Assembly: GCF_000931445.1 (NCBI RefSeq) | Contig: NZ_CP010849.1 | Location: forward strand, 3,348,001 to 3,412,000 | Direction: 5' to 3' | DNA: 64,000 nucleotides | Origin: Streptomyces cyaneogriseus subsp. noncyanogenus | Lineage (GTDB): Bacteria; Actinomycetota; Actinomycetes; Streptomycetales; Streptomycetaceae | Shown: positions 1 to 9,250 of the stretch, one piece after another | Numbering within the stretch: the first letter of the stretch is position 1 | Layout of the letters: every line of letters starts with the position of its first letter | Program-made: the position numbers and the translations under genes | Notes under the pieces: model-generated | The model's input: only the letters and a program-made list of their open reading frames with translations | The model's database searches: none | Told to the model about the DNA's origin: nothing

Positions 1-815
1 CCCCGCTCATCGCCGCCTTCCCGAAGATCTTCATCGTCTTCGCGGTGATGATCCCGGGCCTGGTCGCCGCCGCGCTGGTCCCGGACATCGGCAAGCCCGG
101 CTCCGACCTCCAGTACAACGACGCCATCCCGTACCTGATGGAGGCGCTGCTGCCCAACGGTGTGCTCGGCATCGCGGTCACCGGCCTGATGGCCGCGTTC
201 ATGGCGGGCATGGCGGCGAACGTGTCGTCCTTCAACACCGTCTTCACCGCCGACATCTGGGCGAAGTACGTGGTGAAGGGCCGCCCCGACGAGTACTACG
301 TCAGGTTCGGCCGTCTGATCACGGCGATCGGCGTGCTCGCGTCCATCGGCACGGCGTTCCTGGCCAAGTCCTTCTCGAACATCATGGCCTACCTCCAGAC
401 CCTGTTCTCCTTCTTCAACGTGCCGATGTTCGTGGTCTTCATCATCGGCATGTTCTGGAAGCGCGCGTCGAAGAAGTCCGGCTTCTGGGGCCTGGTCGCG
501 GGCACCACCGCGGCGATGGTGAACTACTTCGTCATCTACAAGCAGGGCATCATCGACATCCCCTCCGACCAGGGCGCCAACTTCGTCTCCGCGATCGCCG
601 GCTTCCTCGCCGGAGCGGTGGTCATGGTGGCGGTGTCCCTGTTCACCGAGCCCAAGCCGGCCGCCGAGCTCCAGGGCCTGGTCTACGGCACCACGTCCCC
701 CGGCATGTCCGAGCCGCCCGCCCAGGGCGACGACGCCTGGTACCGCAAGCCTGCCCTGCTGGGCTGGGGCGCGGTGATCCTGGCCGCCGCCTGCTACATC
801 CCGTTCTCGTTCTGA
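1..815 (+). CDS. Sodium:solute symporter family permease, C-terminal part
   Basis: This is the 3' end of a gene that begins left of the window; the frame is open from base 3. About 270 residues are visible. They hold several hydrophobic helices (for example around MMIPGLVAAALVP, TGLMAAFMAGMAANVSSF and FFNVPMFVVFIIGMFWKRA) typical of the second half of a solute:sodium symporter (SSS) fold, which couples inward Na+ movement to uptake of a small organic solute. The last visible helix is followed directly by the stop. A 99-aa membrane protein starts 21 bp downstream behind a GGAGG site, so the two probably form one transcript. The substrate cannot be told from this part. Family assignment is fairly secure; specificity is unknown. 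Confidence 0.8.
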   Translation, partial: PLIAAFPKIFIVFAVMIPGLVAAALVPDIGKPGSDLQYNDAIPYLMEALLPNGVLGIAVTGLMAAFMAGMAANVSSFNTVFTADIWAKYVVKGRPDEYYVRFGRLITAIGVLASIGTAFLAKSFSNIMAYLQTLFSFFNVPMFVVFIIGMFWKRASKKSGFWGLVAGTTAAMVNYFVIYKQGIIDIPSDQGANFVSAIAGFLAGAVVMVAVSLFTEPKPAAELQGLVYGTTSPGMSEPPAQGDDAWYRKPALLGWGAVILAAACYIPFSF

Positions 816-836
816 TCGCGGGAGGATGGAGAGACC

Positions 837-1136
837 ATGTCCGAGTTCTACTCCGAGAAGGACGTCCAGCGGGAGGTCTCCGAACTGGAGACCAAGTCCG
901 CGACCGCCGCACGGCTGTTCGACATCCGGCGCATCATCGGGGGCCTGTTCGTCGTCTACGGCGTCATCGTCACGATCGCCGGCATCACGGCGTCCGACGC
1001 CGACATCGACAAGGCCGAGGGCGTGAACATCAACCTGTGGACCGGCCTGGGGATGCTGCTGCTGGGCCTCTTCTTCCTGACCTGGCTCAAACTCCGCCCC
1101 ACGGCTCCGCCGCCGCCGGACGAGTCACCGGAGTAA
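837..1136 (+). CDS. Small two-helix membrane protein linked to the symporter
   Basis: A 99-aa protein with a charged N-terminus (MSEFYSEKDVQREVSELETK), one hydrophobic segment at about residues 33-50, a short hydrophilic loop, a second segment at about 67-83, and a proline-rich acidic tail. The ATG lies about 10 nt after GGAGGATGGAGAG, a good ribosome site. It follows the symporter by 21 bp on the same strand, so an accessory or stabilising role for the transporter is likely. That role is inferred from position only; I recognise no named domain. Confidence 0.8.
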   Translation: MSEFYSEKDVQREVSELETKSATAARLFDIRRIIGGLFVVYGVIVTIAGITASDADIDKAEGVNINLWTGLGMLLLGLFFLTWLKLRPTAPPPPDESPE

Positions 1137-1205
1137 GACCCCCGGCCTTCACCCGGCGCGGGCGGCCATGAGGGGGGACGTACCCGCAGCCGCCCGCGGC
1201 GGGAA

Positions 1206-1316
1206 GGGCCGTGCCGGGGGGTGTCCGCCCGCAGCGGTTCGCGCGTCAACACCGGTCGAGCCGGTACCCCACCGATTCCGCGCCGTTCCGAGGACGGACA
1301 CCCCCCGGCACGGCCC
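1206..1316. repeat. Perfect 22-bp inverted repeat with 67-nt loop
   Basis: Bases 1206-1227 and 1295-1316 are exact reverse complements over 22 bp (core GTGCCGGGGGGTGTCC). The loop itself contains a smaller hairpin, ACCGGT-CGA-GCCGGT, at 1251-1265. The repeat lies in the 314-bp gap between the small membrane protein (+) and the 3' end of the response regulator (-). It could be a shared terminator or the foldback of a small RNA. No gene is visible in this gap. Confidence 0.7.
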
Positions 1317-1333
1317 GACCAACCCCCGCCGAA

Positions 1334-1440
1334 CAGGCGCTACACGAACCCCCACCGTGGGACACAGGCGCCGCAGGCGTAAGGGCGCCCCCCCACCGAG
1401 CCGCACAGGCGCCGCAGGCAAAACCGCACCCCCCACCGCC
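1334..1440. repeat. Imperfect tandem repeats of about 40 bp
   Basis: The 16-mer CACAGGCGCCGCAGGC occurs at 1363-1378 and again at 1404-1419, 41 bp apart. Each copy is followed by a C-rich stretch ending in CCCACCG. A diverged third copy (ACAGGCGCTACACGAAC...CCACCG) precedes them. The array ends just before the stop of the response regulator on the opposite strand. Function unknown. Confidence 0.55.
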
Positions 1441-1450
1441 CCGCCCGCCG

Positions 1451-2134
1451 CTACTTCTCCCCCCGCCCCACCGCCCCCGCCCGGTCCAGCAACCCCGTGC
1501 GGGCGGCCAGCGCCGCGGCCTCCAGTCGTGAGCCGACGCCCAGCTTCATCAGTACCCGCTGGACATGCGTCCGCGCCGTGGACGGTGCGATGCCCATGCC
1601 CGCCGCGATGAACCGCGTGTCCTCCCCCTCGGCGACCCTCACCAGGACCTCGACCTCCCGCGGCGTCAGCATCTGCAACAGCCGCTGGGCCTCGTCGTCC
1701 GGCTGCGCCACCGGATTCAGCAGCTCACTGAAGGCCCCCTGGAGCAGCAGCGGCGCCACCGCCGCCTCCCCCGCCCGCGCTTTCATGATCGCCCGCTCCA
1801 CGCCCTCGATGCGCTCGTCGTGCCGCACGTACCCCGAGGCCCCGGCCGCGAAGGCCGCCGCGATCCCGCGGGGGCTGGGCACCGGCCCCAGCACGACCAC
1901 CGCCACCTGGGGACGCTCCCGCTTGACCTTCACCACCGGGTCGAACACCCCCGGCTCGGCCGGCGCCGCCGTCCCCAGCAGACAGACCTCGGGCGCCCGG
2001 CTGATCACCAGCTCCGCCGCCCCCGCGGCGGGCGCCGCCGCGGCGAGCACCCGGTGCCCCCGCAGCTTCAGCGCCGACGCCAGCGCCTCGGCGTGCAAGC
2101 GGTGGTCGTCGACCACCATGAGCCGCACTCCCAT
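1451..2134 (-). CDS. Atypical NarL/LuxR-type response regulator lacking the phospho-acceptor Asp
   Basis: A 227-aa DNA-binding protein with an N-terminal receiver-like domain and a C-terminal LuxR helix-turn-helix (LTPREVEVLVRVAEGEDTR, then the recognition helix around APSTARTHVQRVLMKL). The acidic pair D9-D10 is kept (VVDDH). The strand where the phosphorylated Asp should sit reads PEVCLLGTAAPAEPG, so position 54 is Gly, and the conserved Lys region reads ASGYVRHDERI. It is therefore probably not controlled by ordinary phosphorylation and no kinase gene is adjacent. The start at 2134 is preferred over a longer frame (22 extra residues) because the receiver begins MGVRLMVVDD and a G-rich ribosome site lies upstream. 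Target genes are unknown. Confidence 0.85.
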   Translation of the reverse strand: MGVRLMVVDDHRLHAEALASALKLRGHRVLAAAAPAAGAAELVISRAPEVCLLGTAAPAEPGVFDPVVKVKRERPQVAVVVLGPVPSPRGIAAAFAAGASGYVRHDERIEGVERAIMKARAGEAAVAPLLLQGAFSELLNPVAQPDDEAQRLLQMLTPREVEVLVRVAEGEDTRFIAAGMGIAPSTARTHVQRVLMKLGVGSRLEAAALAARTGLLDRAGAVGRGEK

Positions 2135-2423
2135 CGAGCAACCCCCCAGTCCCCCCCATGGCTCCAGCGGGGCACCGCACGGCACCCCACGCATGCCCAA
2201 CTACGGAGGCCCCGCTGTGGATGCGCGCCCGTCCCACCGGACAGAGCCCCCCGGCTCCCGGCGCGGGCCGGCTCCGCCTCCTCATCCCCCGGAAGCTACA
2301 CGCTCGTCCGACATCGCGCGCCCCCTACGGGGGCAAGGAATACCCCGGATCACCGGCATCCCCGGCATTACGGCCCACAGTGGCCTGATCAGGACCGCAG
2401 AAGGAGGCGGGGCCGCGCGCGGA

Positions 2424-4238
2424 TCAGGCGTCCTCCGCCAGCTCCAGCCAGCGCAGCTCCAGCTGCTCCCGCTGGCCGGCCAGCTCCCGCAGCTCGGCGT
2501 CGAGTTCCGCGACCTTGGCGAAGTCCGTCGCGTTCTCGGCGATCCGGGCGTGCAGCGCGGACTCCTTCTCGGAGATCTTGTCGAGCTGGCGCTCGATCTT
2601 CTGGAGCTCCTTCTTGGCGGCGCGCAGGTCGGCGGCGCTCTTCTCGGGCGCGGCCCGGTCGGCGGCCGGGGCCGGTACGGGGGCGGAGGCCGCCGCCGCT
2701 TCCTCCATCCGCCGGCGCCGCTCCAGGTACTCGTCGATGCCGCGCGGCAGCATCCGCAGCGTGCCGTCGCCGAGCAGCGCGAAGACCCGGTCGGTGGTGC
2801 GCTCGATGAAGAACCGGTCGTGGGAGATGACGATCATCGAGCCGGGCCAGCCGTCGAGGACGTCCTCCAGCTGGGTCAGGGTCTCGATGTCGAGGTCGTT
2901 GGTGGGCTCGTCGAGGAAGAGGACGTTGGGCTCGTCCATCAGCAGCCGCAGCAACTGCAGCCGGCGCCGCTCACCACCGGACAGGTCCCCGACCGGCGTC
3001 CACTGCTTCTCCTTGGTGAAGCCGAACGTCTCGCAGAGCTGCCCGGCGGTCATCTCGCGCCCCTTGCCGAGGTCGACCCGCTCCCGCACCCGCTGGACGG
3101 CCTCCAGGACCCGCCAGGACGGGTCGAGTTCGGCGACCTCCTGCGAGAGGTAGGCCAGCTTGACCGTCTTGCCGACGCGGACCCGCCCGCCGGCCGGCTG
3201 CCGCTCCCCCTCGCTGTAGGCGGCCTCGGCGAGCGCCCGCAGCAGCGAGGTCTTGCCGGCGCCGTTGACGCCGACCAGGCCGACGCGGTCGCCGGGGCCG
3301 AGCTGCCAGGTCAGGTGCTTGAGGAGGACCTTGGGCCCGGCCTGGACGGTCACGTCCTCCAGGTCGAAGACGGTCCTGCCCAGCCGCGAGGAGGCGAACT
3401 TCATCAGCTCGCTGCTGTCGCGCGGCGGCGGCACGTCCTTGATCAGTTCATTGGCGGCCTCGACGCGGAAGCGCGGCTTGGAGGTGCGGGCGGGCGCCCC
3501 GCGCCGCAGCCACGCCAGCTCCTTGCGGACGAGGTTCTGCCGCTTGACCTCCTCGGTGGCGGCGATGCGCTCCCGCTCGGCGCGGGCGAAGACGTAGTCG
3601 GAGTAGCCGCCCTCGTACTCGTGGACGACACCGCGCTGCACGTCCCACATGCGGGTGCAGACCTGGTCGAGGAACCAGCGGTCGTGGGTGACGCAGACCA
3701 GCGCCGAGCGGCGCTCGCGCAGGTGCTGGGCGAGCCAGGCGATGCCCTCGACGTCGAGGTGGTTGGTGGGCTCGTCCAGGACGATCAGGTCCTGCTCGGC
3801 GATGAGCAGCTTGGCGAGCGCGATACGGCGCCGCTCGCCACCCGAGAGCGGGCCGATGACGGTGTCCAGGCCCTTGGGGAAGCCGGGCAGGTCCAGCCCG
3901 CCGAAGAGCCCGGTCAGCACGTCGCGGATCTTGGCGTTGCCCGCCCACTCGTGGTCGGCCAGGTCGCCGATGACCTCGTGGCGGACGGTGGCCTCGGGGT
4001 CGAGGGAGTCGTGCTGGGTGAGGACGCCCAGGCGCAGCCCGCCGGAGTGGGTGACGCGGCCGGTATCGGCCTCCTCCAGCTTGGCCAGCATCCGGATCAG
4101 GGTGGTCTTGCCGTCGCCGTTGCGGCCGACGACGCCGATGCGATCCCCTTCGGAGACGCCGAGGGAGATGCCGTCGAGGAGGGTACGGGTGCCGTACACC
4201 TTGCGGACGTTCTCGACATTGACCAGGTTGACGGCCAT
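2424..4238 (-). CDS. ABC-F family ATPase (Uup-like)
   Basis: A 604-aa soluble protein with two ABC ATPase domains and no membrane segments, the layout of ABC-F translation or ribosome-associated factors. Domain 1 has Walker A GRNGDGKTT, signature LSGGERRR and Walker B LIVLDEPTNHLD. Domain 2 has GVNGAGKTS, LSGGERRR and VLFLDEPTNDLD. The last 90 residues are a charged coiled coil (KELQKIERQLDKISEKESAL), as in Uup. The start has AGGAGAGAA just upstream. It sits at the end of a minus-strand run after ispE with a 177-bp gap. ABC-F proteins act on the ribosome or, for Uup, in handling branched DNA; which applies here cannot be decided from sequence. Confidence 0.93.
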   Translation of the reverse strand: MAVNLVNVENVRKVYGTRTLLDGISLGVSEGDRIGVVGRNGDGKTTLIRMLAKLEEADTGRVTHSGGLRLGVLTQHDSLDPEATVRHEVIGDLADHEWAGNAKIRDVLTGLFGGLDLPGFPKGLDTVIGPLSGGERRRIALAKLLIAEQDLIVLDEPTNHLDVEGIAWLAQHLRERRSALVCVTHDRWFLDQVCTRMWDVQRGVVHEYEGGYSDYVFARAERERIAATEEVKRQNLVRKELAWLRRGAPARTSKPRFRVEAANELIKDVPPPRDSSELMKFASSRLGRTVFDLEDVTVQAGPKVLLKHLTWQLGPGDRVGLVGVNGAGKTSLLRALAEAAYSEGERQPAGGRVRVGKTVKLAYLSQEVAELDPSWRVLEAVQRVRERVDLGKGREMTAGQLCETFGFTKEKQWTPVGDLSGGERRRLQLLRLLMDEPNVLFLDEPTNDLDIETLTQLEDVLDGWPGSMIVISHDRFFIERTTDRVFALLGDGTLRMLPRGIDEYLERRRRMEEAAAASAPVPAPAADRAAPEKSAADLRAAKKELQKIERQLDKISEKESALHARIAENATDFAKVAELDAELRELAGQREQLELRWLELAEDA

Positions 4239-4374
4239 TTCTCTCCTGCCTGGGGGGTCGCTCGGCCATCCAGGGTAGGCCCTCCGGCCCGGTGGCCGGG
4301 GCGCCCGGGGTCGGCCGCCCCCCGGTCCGGTCCGCGGCCCGCGTCCGCGGCGGACCGCCAGGCGGCGCCCGCCC

Positions 4375-4410
4375 GGGGCCGCGTCCAGAGCCGCGTCCGG
4401 GGCCGCGTCC
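4375..4410. repeat. Three tandem 12-bp repeats after ispE
   Basis: Units at 4375-4386, 4387-4398 and 4399-4410 read GGGGCCGCGTCC, AGAGCCGCGTCC and GGGGCCGCGTCC. They lie 5 bp beyond the ispE stop on its downstream side. Probably slippage-derived; no function seen. Confidence 0.6.
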
Positions 4411-4415
4411 GCGAC

Positions 4416-5309
4416 TCAGACCACGGTGGCGCCCGCCACCGGCCCCTCGGCCGTCCGCACCGCCCGGCAGGTACCCGACGCCCGCAGCACCGCCGCCACC
4501 TCGGCCGCCGACCCGGCGTCGGAGGCGAGGAAGGCCGTGGTGGGGCCGGAGCCGGAGACCAGCGCGGCGAGGGCGCCCGCGGCCCGGCCCGCGGCCAGGG
4601 TGTCGGACAGCTCGGGGAAGAGGGAGAGGGCCGCGGGCTGGAGGTCGTTGGAGACGGCGAGGGCGAGCGCGTCGCAGTCGCCCTTGGCGAGCGCGGCGAG
4701 GACGTCCGGGGAGGCCACCGGTTCCGGCACGTCCCGGCCCTCGGCGAGCCGGTCGAACTCGCGGAAGACGGCCGGGGTGGACAGCCCCCGCCGGGCCAGC
4801 GCGAACACCCAGTGGAAGGTGCCGCCCACCTCCAGCGGCGTCAGCTTCTCGCCGCGCCCGGTGCCCAGCGCCGCCCCGCCGACCAGGCTGAACGGCACGT
4901 CGCTGCCCAGCTCGGCGCAGATGTCGAGGAGTTCGTCACGGGAGGCTCCGGTGCCCCACAGCGCGTCGCAGGCGACCAGCGCGGCGGCGCCGTCCGCGCT
5001 GCCGCCCGCCATGCCGCCGGCGACGGGGATGTCCTTGGCGATGTGCAGGTGCACGGCCGGTTCGATGCCGTGGCGCTCGGCGAGCGCGAGCGCGGCGCGC
5101 GCCGCCAGGTTGGTGCGGTCCAGCGGGACCTGCTCGGCGTCCGGTCCGGCGCAGGTGACGCGCAGTTCGCCGGCCGGGGCCGCGGTGACCTCGTCGTACA
5201 GGCCGACGGCGAGGAAGACGTTGGCCAGGTCGTGGAAGCCGTCGGGGCGGGCGGCGCCGACCGCGAGCTGGACGTTGACCTTGGCGGGGACCCGGACGGT
5301 GACGCTCAC
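4416..5309 (-). CDS. ispE: 4-diphosphocytidyl-2-C-methyl-D-erythritol kinase
   Basis: A 297-aa GHMP kinase that phosphorylates CDP-methylerythritol with ATP in the MEP pathway to isoprenoid precursors; cytoplasmic. The N-terminus [18 protein letters not shown] matches the family substrate-binding opening. The GHMP ATP-binding loop is [18 protein letters not shown], and a C-terminal glycine loop reads [13 protein letters not shown]. Length is normal for the family. The GTG start overlaps the stop of rsmA by 4 bp (GTGA), and AAGGAGGGC lies just upstream, so the two are translationally coupled. rsmA-ispE adjacency is common in actinomycetes. Confidence 0.96.
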   Translation of the reverse strand: MSVTVRVPAKVNVQLAVGAARPDGFHDLANVFLAVGLYDEVTAAPAGELRVTCAGPDAEQVPLDRTNLAARAALALAERHGIEPAVHLHIAKDIPVAGGMAGGSADGAAALVACDALWGTGASRDELLDICAELGSDVPFSLVGGAALGTGRGEKLTPLEVGGTFHWVFALARRGLSTPAVFREFDRLAEGRDVPEPVASPDVLAALAKGDCDALALAVSNDLQPAALSLFPELSDTLAAGRAAGALAALVSGSGPTTAFLASDAGSAAEVAAVLRASGTCRAVRTAEGPVAGATVV

Positions 5310-6292
5310 GCGCCCTCCTTCTGCTCGGTCTGCTCGGTGTTCCGCTCGGTCGCGTGACCGGTCTCGTGGCCGGCTTCGAGGTCGGTCTCGTGGCCGGTCT
5401 TGAGGCCGGCCTGGTGATCCGTCCCGGGGCCGGCCTTGTGCTCGGCGATCCGCGCGAACTCCTCGACGGTCAGGGACTCCCCGCGGGCCTGCGGCGACAC
5501 CCCCGCGGCGACGAGGGCCGCCTCGGCCGCGGCGGCGGAGCCGGCCCACCCGGCCAGCGCCGCCCGCAGCGTCTTGCGGCGCTGGGCGAAGGCGGCGTCG
5601 ACGACGGCGAAGACCTCGGTCCGCGAGGCGGTGGTCCTGATCGGCTCGGTGCGGCGGACCAGGGAGACCAGGCCGCTGTCGACGTTCGGCGCGGGCCAGA
5701 ACACGTTCCGGCCGATGGCACCGGCGCGCTTGACCTCGGCGTACCAGTTCGCCTTCACGCTCGGTACGCCGTACACCTTCGAGCCGGGGCCGGCGGCGAG
5801 GCGGTCGGCGACCTCGGACTGGACCATGACGAGGGTGCGCTCGATGCTCGGGAAGGTGTCGAGCATGTGCAGCAGCACGGGCACGGCCACGTTGTAGGGG
5901 AGGTTGGCGACCAGCGCGGTCGGGGCGGGCCCCGGCAGTCCGGTCACCCGCATCGCGTCGGAGTGGACCAGCGCGAACCGGTCGGCGCGCTCGGGCATGC
6001 GGGCGGCGATGGTGGCGGGCAGGGCCGCGGCCAGCACGTCGTCGATCTCCACGGCGGTGACCCGGTCGGCCACCTCCAGCAGCGCCAGGGTGAGCGAGCC
6101 GAGGCCCGGGCCCACCTCGACCACCACGTCGTCGGGCCGGACGTCGGCGGTGCGGACGATACGGCGGACCGTGTTGGCGTCGATCACGAAGTTCTGGCCG
6201 CGCTGCTTGGTGGGGCGCACGCCGAGGGCCGCCGCGAGTTCGCGGACGTCGGCGGGGCCCAGGAGGGCGTCGGGCGGGGTGGGGCTGCTCAC
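5306..6292 (-). CDS. rsmA: 16S rRNA (adenine(1518)-N6/adenine(1519)-N6)-dimethyltransferase
   Basis: A 328-aa SAM-dependent methyltransferase (KsgA) that dimethylates two adenines near the 3' end of 16S rRNA. Visible motifs are [15 protein letters not shown], the SAM loop [16 protein letters not shown] and the catalytic motif NLPYNVAVP. The GTG start at 6292 gives the usual family N-terminus ([15 protein letters not shown]). The family is usually near 270-300 aa. Here the last 40 or so residues form an unusual hydrophilic repeat tail ([20 protein letters not shown]) with no known role, encoded by degenerate tandem DNA repeats. It overlaps ispE by 4 bp. Confidence 0.95.
   Translation of the reverse strand: MSSPTPPDALLGPADVRELAAALGVRPTKQRGQNFVIDANTVRRIVRTADVRPDDVVVEVGPGLGSLTLALLEVADRVTAVEIDDVLAAALPATIAARMPERADRFALVHSDAMRVTGLPGPAPTALVANLPYNVAVPVLLHMLDTFPSIERTLVMVQSEVADRLAAGPGSKVYGVPSVKANWYAEVKRAGAIGRNVFWPAPNVDSGLVSLVRRTEPIRTTASRTEVFAVVDAAFAQRRKTLRAALAGWAGSAAAAEAALVAAGVSPQARGESLTVEEFARIAEHKAGPGTDHQAGLKTGHETDLEAGHETGHATERNTEQTEQKEGA
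5325..5445. repeat. Degenerate tandem repeats coding the RsmA tail
   Basis: The + strand reads as recurring CTCGGTC and GGTCTCGTGGCCGG-like units with partial copies every 12-24 bp. They stay in frame with rsmA and produce the Gly-His-Glu-Thr-rich C-terminal tail. Confidence 0.5.
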
Positions 6293-6312
6293 CCCCCAAG
6301 GGTAGCCGCGGG

Positions 6313-7587
6313 TCACCGCTGCAACCGCGCCCCGCAGTGCGGCCAGGGGCTCGCCCCCTGCCGCGCGTACAGCTTCTTGGCCCGGTAGGTCTGTTCCGCC
6401 GCGGGGGCGTCCTGGGGACGGCCGTGCCCGCCGAGGCTGTGCCAGGTCCGGGTGTCGAACTGGTACAGGCCGCCGTACGTCCCCGAGGGGTCCACGGCGT
6501 CGGGCTTCCCGCCCGACTCGCAGGCGGCCAGGCCCTCCCAGTCCAGGTGGTCGGCGCCGCGCACGGAGGCGGGCCGGGGCCGGGTGCCGACGCGGACGAC
6601 GCGCGGGAGCGGCTCGCGCACCACCTCGGTGCGCAGCCGGCGCGGGGTGAGCCGGACCCCGTTGACCGTGCGCACGGCGTACGTGGTGCGGCGCAGCCCC
6701 GGCCGCCCGGCCTGGTCGACGACCTCGGTGCCGCGGAAGAGGCCGGGGTCCGCCACGCGCCGCACCTGGTGGGGGATGGCTTCCTCGTGGACCTCCCGGC
6801 CCGCGGTGATCCGCAGCACGGTGACGGTCTGCCCGTCGCGCGGGAAGCTCTCGGCCGGGACGGAGAGGGAGTCCTGGCCGCGCAGGGTGACGCCCGCCTG
6901 CTCGACGGCCTCGCGCACGGTGGCCGCGTTGGTGCGCACGGTCCGGGCGCGGCCGTCCGCCATGATCGTCACCGTGCGTTCGGTGCGCACGTCCAGGGTG
7001 AGGCCCTCGCGTCCGATGCGCCGGGAGCGTGAGGCCGACAGGTGCGCGCCCTCCGCGCGGACCCCGAGCCGGCGCAGGGCTCCCTCCACCGTCTCCGCCG
7101 TCGTCCACACCTGGCGCCGCCGGCCGTCGAGGGTGAGCAGGACGGGGCGTCCGTGGCGGACGGCGACCTCGTCGCCGTCCGCGAGCGCGGTGCCGGGGGC
7201 GGGTGCGACCATGTCGTGCGCCCCGACCGGTACGCCCTCCTCCGCGAGCAGTTCGGTCACGTCGTCGGCGAAGGTGTGCAGGGTGCGCTGTCTGCCGTCG
7301 ACGTTCAGCTCGACCGCCTTGTCCTCGGCGACGAACGCGGTGGTGCCGCCGGCGAGGAAGGCCACGACGAGGGCCCGCGGCAGCAGGCGGCGCAGACAGG
7401 CCGCGTCGGCGCGCCCCGCGTACCGCGGCCCGCGCCGGTGGGCCGGGCGCCGCCTGGTCCGGACGCGCCCGGCGGGGGCCAAAGCCGCGGCGGTCCCGGG
7501 CGCGGCGGCCGGGGCGGGCGCCGGCGGGGGCGCGTCCTGCACATCGACCACCGCGGTCTCGTACGTCTCGTGGCGAGTCTTGCTCAC
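6313..7587 (-). CDS. RpfB-type resuscitation-promoting factor (DUF348-G5-Rpf)
   Basis: A 424-aa secreted or membrane-anchored muralytic protein. After a basic N-terminal region there is one membrane segment at about residues 92-110 ([19 protein letters not shown]). It is followed by three DUF348 repeats ([19 protein letters not shown] and similar), a G5 domain (around 245-320), and the catalytic Rpf domain at the C-terminus ([11 protein letters not shown], with the conserved Glu, and [19 protein letters not shown]). Such enzymes cleave peptidoglycan and promote spore germination or growth resumption. The GTG start has CTGGAG about 11 nt upstream. It precedes rsmA by only 20 bp, a pairing known from other actinobacteria. 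Confidence 0.95.
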   Translation of the reverse strand: MSKTRHETYETAVVDVQDAPPPAPAPAAAPGTAAALAPAGRVRTRRRPAHRRGPRYAGRADAACLRRLLPRALVVAFLAGGTTAFVAEDKAVELNVDGRQRTLHTFADDVTELLAEEGVPVGAHDMVAPAPGTALADGDEVAVRHGRPVLLTLDGRRRQVWTTAETVEGALRRLGVRAEGAHLSASRSRRIGREGLTLDVRTERTVTIMADGRARTVRTNAATVREAVEQAGVTLRGQDSLSVPAESFPRDGQTVTVLRITAGREVHEEAIPHQVRRVADPGLFRGTEVVDQAGRPGLRRTTYAVRTVNGVRLTPRRLRTEVVREPLPRVVRVGTRPRPASVRGADHLDWEGLAACESGGKPDAVDPSGTYGGLYQFDTRTWHSLGGHGRPQDAPAAEQTYRAKKLYARQGASPWPHCGARLQR

Positions 7588-7717
7588 GCCGACACACTCC
7601 AGGGGCCGGAGGGGTCCGAGGGACCCGGATGGGGCCCCCAGAACCTAGCGGAGCGGTCGTCGCCGTCCAAGGCGACGCGACTACCCAGGGTCGCCGAATT
7701 GGCGTGCGTGGTGTCGC

Positions 7718-8596
7718 TCAGTAACCGAACGCGCGGGCCGTGTTGGCCGCGAGGGCCGTGGCCATGGTGTCCTCGTCGACGCCGCGCACGGCGGCCATGG
7801 CCCGCACCGTGACCGGGATCAGGTAGGGGGCGTTGGGGCGGCCCCGGTAGGGCGCCGGAGTCAGGAACGGCGCGTCGGTCTCCACCAGGACCAGCTCCGC
7901 CGGGGCCGCGGCGAGGGCGTCGCGCAGGTGCTGGGCGTTCTTGAAGGTGACGTTGCCGGCGAAGGACATGAAGTACCCGGCGCGGGCGCAGATCTCGGCC
8001 ATCTCGGCGTCGCCGGAGTAGCAGTGGAAGACGGTGCGCTCGGGGGCGCCCTCCTCCTTCAGCACGCGCAGGACGTCGGCGTGGGCGTCGCGGTCGTGGA
8101 TGACCAGGGCCTTGCCGTGCCGCTTGGCGATCTCGATGTGGGCGCGGAAGGACCGCTCCTGCGCCGCCCTGCCCTCCTCGCCGGTGCGGAAGTAGTCCAG
8201 TCCGGTCTCGCCGACGGCCTTGACCTGCGGCAGCGCGGCCAGCCGGTCGATCTCGGCGAGCGCCTCGTCCAGCGCGGCCTGCCCGCCGGGCTCGCGGGCG
8301 CCCTGCCGGGACCAGCCGTCGGGGTCGCCCTGCACGATGCGCGGGGCCTCGTTGGGGTGCAGGGCGACCGCCGCGTGGACGGCGTCGTGGGCCGCCGCCG
8401 TCTCGGCCGCCCAGCGGGAGCCGCGTACGTCGCAGCCGACCTGCACGACCGTCGTGACGCCCACGGACGCGGCCTTGGCGAGACCTTCCCCGACCGTGCC
8501 GGACTGCATGTCGAGATGGGTGTGCGAGTCGGCGACCGGCACCCGGAGGGGTTCCGGGAGCGGCGGGGCCTCGGTCTTGTCGGCGTTGGCAGGCAT
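7718..8596 (-). CDS. TatD family metal-dependent deoxyribonuclease
   Basis: A 292-aa TIM-barrel hydrolase. Metal-binding motifs are visible: VADSHTHLD, VGETGLDYF, VIHDRDAHADV, FHCYSGD and VETDAPFLTP. TatD enzymes act as 3'-5' DNases in DNA repair or degradation. A TAGGAT box at 8603-8608 ends 6 nt before the ATG and no ribosome site is seen, so the mRNA is probably leaderless. It lies 130 bp upstream of the rpf gene and may be co-transcribed with it. Confidence 0.94.
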   Translation of the reverse strand: MPANADKTEAPPLPEPLRVPVADSHTHLDMQSGTVGEGLAKAASVGVTTVVQVGCDVRGSRWAAETAAAHDAVHAAVALHPNEAPRIVQGDPDGWSRQGAREPGGQAALDEALAEIDRLAALPQVKAVGETGLDYFRTGEEGRAAQERSFRAHIEIAKRHGKALVIHDRDAHADVLRVLKEEGAPERTVFHCYSGDAEMAEICARAGYFMSFAGNVTFKNAQHLRDALAAAPAELVLVETDAPFLTPAPYRGRPNAPYLIPVTVRAMAAVRGVDEDTMATALAANTARAFGY

Positions 8597-8634
8597 GCCA
8601 CGATCCTACGGAAGGGGCGGGCCGGGCGGAGCGG

Positions 8635-9081
8635 TCAGCCCGCCCTGCGGTGCAGGTGGAGGACGTGCAGGAGGTCGGAGAGGTGCCAGTGGTGGTGGTG
8701 CTTGTCCGTACCGGCCGCCGCCCTGGCGGTGCGGGGCGGGGGGACGGTGGGGCCGGTCCCGGCCGGTGCGGCGGGCACCGGCCGCTCCGGGCGGCGGGCC
8801 GCCTCGTGGGCCGAGGCGACCCGCCCGGCGCGCATGATGCGTACGAGGTGGTTGCCGCACCGCCCGCAGGTGGGCCGGCTCAGCGGGGAGGGGACGACGC
8901 GGCCGTCCGCCACATGGCGTATGTACTTCCTGCCCTCGGCGTCCAGGCAGTGCTCGACGGTGAACGACTGCTCCCAGCCGTGCCCGCAGCGCATGCAGGC
9001 GAAGGAGTACGACTCGTGGGCGACGCGGAGGGCCGCGCGGCTCGGACGGGCGGGAGGGGTGGGTCCTGCGGGCTCGCTCAT
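8635..9081 (-). CDS. Zinc-ribbon protein with histidine-rich tail
   Basis: A 148-aa protein I do not recognise by name. It holds two paired cysteine motifs, CMRCGHGW near residue 30 and CGRCGNHL near residue 75, which together look like one zinc ribbon. A proline/arginine-rich stretch follows, then a histidine-rich C-terminus (DKHHHHWHLSDLLHVLHLH). The start at 9081 is chosen because AGGAGCTGGC directly precedes that ATG; the open frame extends 40 codons further upstream without support. It sits 38 bp upstream of tatD on the same strand. Metal binding is likely from the residues; the biological role is unknown. Confidence 0.82.
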   Translation of the reverse strand: MSEPAGPTPPARPSRAALRVAHESYSFACMRCGHGWEQSFTVEHCLDAEGRKYIRHVADGRVVPSPLSRPTCGRCGNHLVRIMRAGRVASAHEAARRPERPVPAAPAGTGPTVPPPRTARAAAGTDKHHHHWHLSDLLHVLHLHRRAG

Positions 9082-9250
9082 GCCAGCTCCTGTCCACGGC
9101 GGGACGATGACCTCGTCTCTCCCAGTGGACGCCTCCACCGGCGCCAACGCACGCCGCCGGTAAGGAAATTGGGGCCGTTTTGGCGTTCCTTGCCGAAGCA
9201 CCGGGCCCTCTTTGCCCGCCCACCCGGCCCTCTTTGCCCACCCATGGAAA

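Noticed and set aside
7588..7717. ydaO-type (c-di-AMP) riboswitch upstream of the rpf gene
   Set aside because: Such riboswitches precede some rpf genes in actinomycetes, but this 130-bp gap is too short and I could not find the conserved paired elements.
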